Origin: Puccinia triticina
Taxonomy: Eukaryota; Basidiomycota; Pucciniomycetes; Pucciniales; Pucciniaceae
DNA length: 64,000 nt
Assembly (NCBI RefSeq): GCF_026914185.1
Contig: NC_070575.1
Coordinates: 3,986,001 to 4,050,000, forward strand
Direction: 5' to 3'
Shown here in pieces: positions 57,904-64,000 of this stretch. The position numbers and the translations under genes are program-made. The stretch's first letter is position 1, and each line of letters opens with the position of its first letter. The notes beneath the pieces were generated by a model. That model was not told the DNA's origin and made no database searches. It saw nothing but the letters and a program-made list of their open reading frames with translations.

Positions 57904-60687
57904 ATGCGACCACCCACTTTTGCACAAGGTCACGCCTTTAGTCACACTTGCCCCCAACCTTTGTACAGCACTCCAACCACCGGTTCTCAGCAAACAAGCC
58001 ACAACGGTGGCAAATATCAGCATTCAAGTACTAATGCTGGCTACCAGAATTCAAACCACAGTTCCTTGTATCAGTCAACCGGTCAGCTCACCTCTAATCA
58101 GCAAACCGGTACACCCACCGGCTATCCCCCACGCCCAACTGTCAATAATTTCTCAACGGATCCAACCACCACCTATCAGCATACTTGCACCTGCCTGCCA
58201 CACCCAAATTCCAATCATCGGCCAACAGATCTACCCGCCCCAACCTACAATTACAACCAGGGAAGCTCAGCGGGGCCGCACTTGAAACCGACACCCCCCA
58301 ACCACATTGACCTTTCTAATGATTCTCCATCTCCCGAGAATACCACCCGGACTGGATACTATGTCTTTCCTGATTACCCGTCTATCGATTATATCGACAA
58401 TTTATTGCGCAATCCCAACCTATCATATGCCGATCGCTTCCTTTTAGAAGCCGCTCAAAAGGGGAAGGAAATGCGTCAGGAAAACTTGAGTAATCTTTCT
58501 TTTGATGGATCCAGCCAACGTACCCAAGAAATAGATACTACTATTCAAGTCTCGCCTCCAGTAAACCAATCGTCCAAGTCTGCTCTTTCGCAGCCACCAA
58601 TCACATCTTCCTTCGACCAGCCAGCCAGGTTTCAGACCTCCCCTCTGGTAAACCAATTCTCACAAAGCACTCGAACAACCCCATTGTCATCTGCAGCTAC
58701 CTCTTGCAAGCCAACGGCCAAAAAGAATCGAATTGAAGACTCTTTGACTGCTCTCCCGACAAGCAAACAGCCGTCGAAATCTCGAATACCAGCGCTCAAC
58801 CTTCCTGCCGAGAAACCTGCCACAATATCCGCGGTGTCAGACCTTCCTGCAAACAGATCAATAGCGTCGAGTGTGCCTGACTTTCCTCCTACTCAATCTT
58901 GCTCGTCTTCACCTTGTTCCAAAAACCACAACTCGCATACCAACAAGGACAAAAAAAATCTCACCAGAAAGAGAGATCGTCTCGACCCCGAACTTGTTGA
59001 TTCTTTGAAGACCTTAGAGTTGGACCAATTACGCAAGAAGGTAACAACACACTCAAAGTATAAGCGACTGGTTCAAGACGATTGCATTGCACTTAGCTCA
59101 GCGTATCACGAATATCTGAAGACAGTCCATCGGATTGCAGTTGAGCGACTTCTCTGTCTGTCGCCTGTTTTGAAGTATTTGGGAAGCAAGAGTCGATTTA
59201 GAGGCTCGACCAACTTCAATAACTTCTGTGAATATGATGTCGAAGCTCGGAAGGCATTCTTCAACTGTAAGTATTTGGTATTCTTTCCCTCTTCTCTGGG
59301 AAGGATGATATCTGAAGATCAAATTCTCTCTACCAAAAAAGATAATGTCCCCCTATCCGAGCGTAAAAAAGCCTGTGGTCGCCTCTGGGAGGCAGTTGAC
59401 CCTGACACCAAGGAGAAATACAAAGACACCGATTTCTTGGCTTCACTTCCCAACCCGTTTGGACGAGACGAGGAGACTGGAGCACCTCCTACCACTAAAG
59501 AAACCAAGAAGAGGGCCAAAAGATTCCGTGCTGCCGAAACCGAGCGCTGGAGCAGAAAAGTTATCCTTGATGTGAGATTTTGCTCGAAATCTGTAATGAT
59601 AAACATTTGCCTATGCTGATTATCCTCATTTATTTGCAGCTAAGAAACCTAGGAGCTGCACACGAAGTGGAGGGATTGTTGATGGTGGTAAAGCCGGGCG
59701 CTAACAGCAGCCCACCAAAACTCATTTGTGGTGGAAGCCATCTTGGCGTCCAATTCCTGGACATGTTTTCCAAGGAGATGGATCCTTGCGCAAGCTTCCT
59801 GTCGTTTGTCAGCGGGCAGGAAGTCATAAGGAAGGCATTGGGTCAAACTGCTTCTGTAGTTCCATCAAGAAAGCGACGGAATGGTAAGGATGATATGCCT
59901 GATTGTGAATACGACTTAGGTATGTTTTTATTTTGCTATCAGCACACATTATTTCTGTCATGGCTCACAGAAGGGGATAATTTGCAGGCAGCAAGGAAAA
60001 TAACTATCAGGCGGTGAAAGCAAAGCTAAATGCACTCATTGGTCAGTCTTCTCTTTTGGACCAAGCACAAACGTACCTACAGACTCATTTATTCTTCCCA
60101 AATCAACAGCAAACGCAACCTTCAATTCAATCCAGGCATGGCCAGGGAAAACTGCTGTTGGCCTAGAAGCTGCCGGTTTGACCCTTCGATTGAAGCTCGA
60201 CCACCCTGATATCTCTGTGCTTGATTTCTGCGGGAAACCTTCGGACATGAAAAATGGCCAATTGCAACGCATTTTGACTGCATTCGGTGCTGGTGAGGTG
60301 GAACTGATCAACACCAATCCAAAGGAGGCTCCACCTGCAACTTTGGGTGCTGATTTAACCTCATCAAAGAGGGTCAAGCAATCAGCAAAGACGGTCAAGT
60401 CAAATCCAACCACCAAACAAACTCCAAAATCCTCAAAAGCCACGAGATCAAAATCGGCTAATGTCAAGCTGCGATCAAAACCAACTTCGAAACTGTCAAC
60501 CAACCAAGCCCCTCCCAAGAAAAAGCGAAAAATGGCTGTGAATGCCTCCGACTCCGAAGAGGAAGAAGAAGAGGACGAAGATGATGATGATGATGACAGT
60601 GAAGACATCTTTGACAACAGTGATGACGACATCTTTGAAACCGATGATGAGGATGAAGAGGATGAAGAGGATGAAGATGGCAAATAA
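57904..60687 (+). CDS. KDZ partner: basic/acidic nuclear-type protein
   Basis: Exons 57904-59571, 59640-59919, 59988-60041 and 60110-60687 give 859 codons; three introns of 68 nt each. An optional 51-nt intron (59267-59317, GTAAGT donor) would remove 17 residues. Residues 1-330 are Ser/Thr/Pro/Asn/Gln-rich and disordered. The middle has a helical Lys/Arg-rich block (LDPELVDSLKTLELDQLRKK) and a segment resembling an HMG-box end (PLSERKKACGRLWEAVDPDT). The C-terminus has Lys/Ser linkers, an SV40-like signal APPKKKRKM, then a run of Asp/Glu. It is divergent from the transposase in the same element, so it is probably a DNA-binding or chromatin helper; the role is inferred. Confidence 0.75.
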
Positions 60688-60969
60688 ATTTTGTTTCCTT
60701 GGTTTTATTTCTTTTTGTTCTTGTGTTTTTATTGCTTGCTCCATATAAAAAGAGACGAAAAAATTGATGTGTAACAGTACCTTTCATGTAAATAACTCCC
60801 AGCTCCCATATCTACAATATAAGTACAAAACTTGTACATGGATTAAAAACAATGAACGATCACATACACAACCAAATCAAATTAACCCTCCGCTGGAGTG
60901 ATGAGCATCATGCTGATTGTGATGCGGGTATTCCTCCCTAACTGTTTAGTATATAGTGAAACTGGCAGT
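60688..60969. other. 3' region of the partner gene
   Basis: T-rich sequence after TAA with ATATAAAAAG and GATTAAAAACAATG, probably the polyadenylation region. No gene is seen. Confidence 0.4.
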
Positions 60970-61112
60970 GTTGTGTATGATGTAGCTATGGCCAGATGTG
61001 ATACATTACGGCTGGAGGTGATTCAGCTATGGGTTGGTGATTTTTGTTTGGTGAGGCTGTGAGGCGGCCAGCCCGGGACACGGTCACCGTAATGAGGACT
61101 AGGACACCCGTT

Positions 61113-61500
61113 CACCAGGGGGGATTTGGTGGCACTCTCTGGAGAGTGCCAAGCTGTAATTTTATCATGTGTGATGTCTGAATTGAGTTTGATGTCAAGT
61201 GGTAATTGAGCGCCAAGTGAATTTGAACTCTTCTCTAAGTGTGCTTGAGCTCATGATGGACTAATGCATATCCACGACTGAACTGATTTTTGACTGGTCA
61301 TGATCGGAAGTCAAATCTGGAAGCAACTACATTATGATTATCTGATTTGGAAATCTCACACACATTCCCAGGCAATAGTGCCCAATAGGAACTTCTAGAA
61401 CACATCCATTGATTTCACTCGATGGGATTGGTTTGAATATGTTTATCTCCCCATCAGCAGCTATGTGAAAGGATAAACTTGAGTTCTTCACCCTTGCAGG
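61113..61500. mobile_element. Left end of a CACTA-like element (family A-C)
   Basis: It starts CACCAGGGGGGATTTGGTGG and then the palindrome GGCACTCTCTGGAGAGTGCC, as in A, B and C. No matching right end is found before 64000, so it is truncated or extends past the window with whatever lies inside. The right boundary given is nominal. Confidence 0.65.
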
Positions 61501-62465
61501 GAAGAGTCTTGCTGCAAGGGATTGATAAATGTTTTGAAAAAAAATGAATGGTCAACCTTGTGTTGGCTATTTCCGGAGCTCAGAGTAATGTAAGGAGAGT
61601 GCACCAGGTCAACCAGCCAAGTGTGTGAATTTCCCTCCCAAAACAACATTTCCAGTTTGCAAGCTGGCATCAGACGTGCGTTGTTGGCACAAGCCCAAGA
61701 GCTGCATTGAAAACACAGCCATTCCAGCTGCTCTCTGAGTAGATGATGTAGTGTCAAACAAATATGGGGACTGCCCATGCTGCAAAATGGGCAATGGATG
61801 AGATGATGATTTCTTTCACCAGTTTGGTGCGCTCCGTGATTGGTCCTGGGAAAGAGAATTGAAGATGGATGGTCGCAGCTGGGTGAGACAACTCTGCTCG
61901 GAGAAGCTGATCATTGTTTCATGGATCTCCACCCTCATTCAGTACTGGGGGATGTACAAACAGATTCTATCATCCGGTTCCTTGGCCTTTTCGGATGTAA
62001 TTAAGGTCTGGCCATGCCCTAGTTGAGATCACCATTGTAGTCAATGTTAGAGATGCTCCTGGCAGTTGTGTTTGGGCTGGCCTGAGCTTGCAGGAACTGT
62101 GACACAACCTGTTTCCAAAGAAGGGAAAGTTGTGGATACATACTTGCATGGAAGAGCAAATCCACTCCAGGATCTCGCAACAATACCGGCTATGCATCAG
62201 TAGAATGCAACTGTGAATATCCGACTGGATGCACCTACCTTACATATCAGGGAATCACTGTTTGGCAGTCTGCTTCAAAGGAAGTGTACTATGTAACATG
62301 TGTGGTCCCATAAACATGCTCGGGTAGGTGGCGGGGTGATTGCGAGATTTTTGAGGAGAGGTGTGATTTTGGCATCACCCATACACACTGACAACCTCAC
62401 TGGAGTCCACAGTAAACCGGTCCGATCATCAGTCTGCGATTCGAACGATCCACTCTTTTCCGGAA
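61501..62465. other. No gene seen before the SNF2 frame
   Basis: No terminal repeats or domain-bearing frames were recognised. An upstream exon of the helicase could be here; the frame entering 62466 has its last stop near 62362. Confidence 0.35.
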
Positions 62466-64000
62466 ATGAAGAGCACCTTCTGTCTTGGGCAATTCATCAC
62501 TCCAATCGCCGATGCATCTCCGCCCCCCTGGAACAGTGATGTACCACAGATCGGCTTCCTTCAACGCGGTCGACTGCGAGTTCATGTATACTGCGCACCA
62601 AAACATCACATAGGAGATTTGAGCCAGACGGCAAGCGAGCACCTGGGCCCTTTGCTTGGACCAATATCCACCTGCTCTGCTCCCGTCAGCTGTAACGAGA
62701 TTCCACCAAGCGATATTGGTCTTATCAAGCTGCGCGCATTCATAGTCACCAATAGCGGTTTCGAGGCTGAGCTGCGCGGTTGCGTCTTCAGCCGTTCAGA
62801 AAACATCACGCGGGTTCAACTAGCTTTTGCAGCCGCGCAGATTGAGCTGACCCCTATTTGGAACTACAACCCGGCGGTATTCTTTGAAATTCCCCATGTG
62901 GTTATCGACCAGCCTTCGGAGGATGTGACACGAAGAGCATGGGCCGAAGCAGCACTTCGACGATGTCGAACGCAGTTGAAGCCACATCAGCTCGATGCAC
63001 TCGATTTCATCAGGAACAATGAATACTGCGAAACCGACCCGTTATCGCTGTGGAATGACTCTGCAAATGCCTGGCTTCGGGCCTTCATGTATCAATGTGG
63101 CTGTGAGGTAACAGGGGGGGACTTGCGAGAACGCAGCTCCCGAGGATCAATCCTAGCAGACGACATGGGTCTCGGAAAGACGTTGACTACTCTAACTTAT
63201 GTGCTGGCGACGAGCGATTTGGCGATCGAGTTTCTCTGGGACGATTGGGAAAAGCAATCATCTGCTACCCTTGTTGTTTGCCCTGTTGCAACCCTATCTA
63301 ACTGGGAGAACGAAATCAAAATGCACTTTGAGGAATCAGCAATAGCTTATCGGGTTTTCCATGGCCCCGAGCGGAAGAAGTTGTGTAGGAAGGACCTACA
63401 GACATCTTTGGTGGTTCTGACAACTTACGAGATGATCAGTGGTAGCGGGAATCAGGACCAGCTCACGATTGAGTCCCTCAATCTCTGCTGGTTTAGAATT
63501 GTATTGGATGAAGCACAGTGCGTAAAACGTTCCACTGTAACGGTGGGGACAAAACTGATGGCCTTGAACGATGCCAGCCTGATTAGGAATCCGAGTGCAC
63601 GCCGGACCCAAAATATTCAGCAACTCCAGGCAAAGTTTGTACTACTTTTAACCGGGACGCCGATACAAAACCGCCTGACCGACCTTCAAAGCTTAATCGC
63701 AATTTTGAGGATTTCACCGTGGGACGAAGAAGCAATCTGGAAACGATGCCTGATACCTCAAATTACGGTAGGGGCACCCGAGGCGATCAGAAGCTTGAAC
63801 AAATTGATGCAAGCCATTTGTTTGAGGAGAACCAAGGCCTTCCTGCTGAACCTGCCGGAGAAGGTAGAAAAGGGCATCCTGGTGCAGAACAGTCCCAAAT
63901 GGGCGCAGGTTTCAGACCAACTACATCAAAGTTTCATTCGCGCTTTTGGAAGGCTGCGTACTTCTCAGGAGCGGTGGGACCCTGCCGAATTTTTCCGCCA
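62466..64000 (+). CDS. SNF2-family DNA helicase/ATPase (partial, 3' end outside)
   Basis: One frame is open from ATG 62466 (MKSTFCLGQF) to the window end, about 511 codons. Motif I is LADDMGLGKTLTTLTY, Ia VVCPVATLSNWENE, II LDEAQ (where Rad5/HLTF-type proteins have DEAH), then RNPSARR and motif III LLLTGTPIQNRL. So the first RecA lobe of an SNF2 translocase is complete; the second lobe would lie beyond 64000. The stretch between LDEAQ and IRNPSARR has about 20 extra residues (63521-63585), perhaps an unspliced or altered segment. The N-terminus may need an upstream exon. It may be a host repair helicase or transposon cargo. Confidence 0.8.
   Translation, partial: MKSTFCLGQFITPIADASPPPWNSDVPQIGFLQRGRLRVHVYCAPKHHIGDLSQTASEHLGPLLGPISTCSAPVSCNEIPPSDIGLIKLRAFIVTNSGFEAELRGCVFSRSENITRVQLAFAAAQIELTPIWNYNPAVFFEIPHVVIDQPSEDVTRRAWAEAALRRCRTQLKPHQLDALDFIRNNEYCETDPLSLWNDSANAWLRAFMYQCGCEVTGGDLRERSSRGSILADDMGLGKTLTTLTYVLATSDLAIEFLWDDWEKQSSATLVVCPVATLSNWENEIKMHFEESAIAYRVFHGPERKKLCRKDLQTSLVVLTTYEMISGSGNQDQLTIESLNLCWFRIVLDEAQCVKRSTVTVGTKLMALNDASLIRNPSARRTQNIQQLQAKFVLLLTGTPIQNRLTDLQSLIAILRISPWDEEAIWKRCLIPQITVGAPEAIRSLNKLMQAICLRRTKAFLLNLPEKVEKGILVQNSPKWAQVSDQLHQSFIRAFGRLRTSQERWDPAEFFR

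Larger units (their letters stand above)
51104..61112. mobile_element. KDZ (Kyakuja-Dileera-Zisupton) transposon, 10 kb
   Basis: The left region starting AACGGGTGTCC (51104-51230) and the right region ending GGACACCCGTT (60970-61112) are inverted repeats sharing ATTACGGTGACCGTGTCCCG and blocks such as AGCTGAATCACCTCCAGCC; the right copy has about 50 bp extra. Between them lie a CxC1-KDZ transposase (minus) and a nuclear-type partner gene (plus), both apparently intact. The true outer ends are uncertain because a CACTA-like end abuts the right side and no TSD is readable. Confidence 0.8.

Noticed and set aside
60036..60787. Ser-rich and His-rich minus-strand frames opposite the KDZ partner gene
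   Set aside because: They are antisense of the Asp/Glu tail; the plus frame joins upstream exons correctly.

Overview
The window looks like a repeat-rich chromosome segment of a basidiomycete plant pathogen, most likely a rust fungus (Pucciniales, Puccinia-like). This is inferred from short introns (about 58-121 nt) with CTAAC-type branch points, small secreted cysteine-rich proteins, a KDZ transposon with a CxC1 cysteine cluster, and a dense mix of hAT, CACTA-like, mariner-like, copia and gypsy elements. No rRNA, tRNA or CRISPR was recognised.

Layout. (1) 1-1770: the last codons of a predicted secreted-protein gene plus downstream sequence, paralogous to 25403-27250 and split by a 932-bp CACTA-like element. 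(2) 2094-5206: a 437-bp, almost identical inverted repeat around a 2.2-kb spacer holding a mariner-type MITE and a gag-like fragment. (3) 6739-24809: a transposon nest. A small MITE with 8-bp target duplication (TSD) holds an Ac-like hAT; the hAT transposase holds CACTA-like element A; A holds B of the same family; B holds a copia element with 101-bp LTRs; the copia gag holds C, again of the same family. Two further elements (D and a minisatellite element) also sit inside the hAT. Most levels have readable terminal repeats and TSDs. (4) 25403-33231: the host genes: a five-exon secreted-protein gene, a coiled-coil gene (minus strand) and a divergent multi-exon BTB/POZ gene. (5) 32641-50919: a recent tandem duplication of the BTB 3' end plus a small secreted cysteine-rich protein gene (two almost identical copies), split by a hAT fragment, a gypsy element with both LTRs and a mariner-like element whose right terminal repeat holds a 1.6-kb foldback. 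(6) 51104-61112: a 10-kb KDZ transposon with long inverted ends and two divergent, apparently intact genes: a CxC1-KDZ transposase (985 codons after splicing) and a partner with a basic NLS and an acidic tail. (7) 61113-64000: the left end of another CACTA-like copy, then an SNF2-family helicase gene running off the window.

The KDZ transposase and its partner probably work together in transposition. The duplicated secreted protein is an effector candidate. Splice sites were inferred by eye from GT/AG, branch points and frame continuity. The spliced lengths of the KDZ transposase, its partner, the secreted gene, the coiled-coil gene and the BTB gene are all exact multiples of three.
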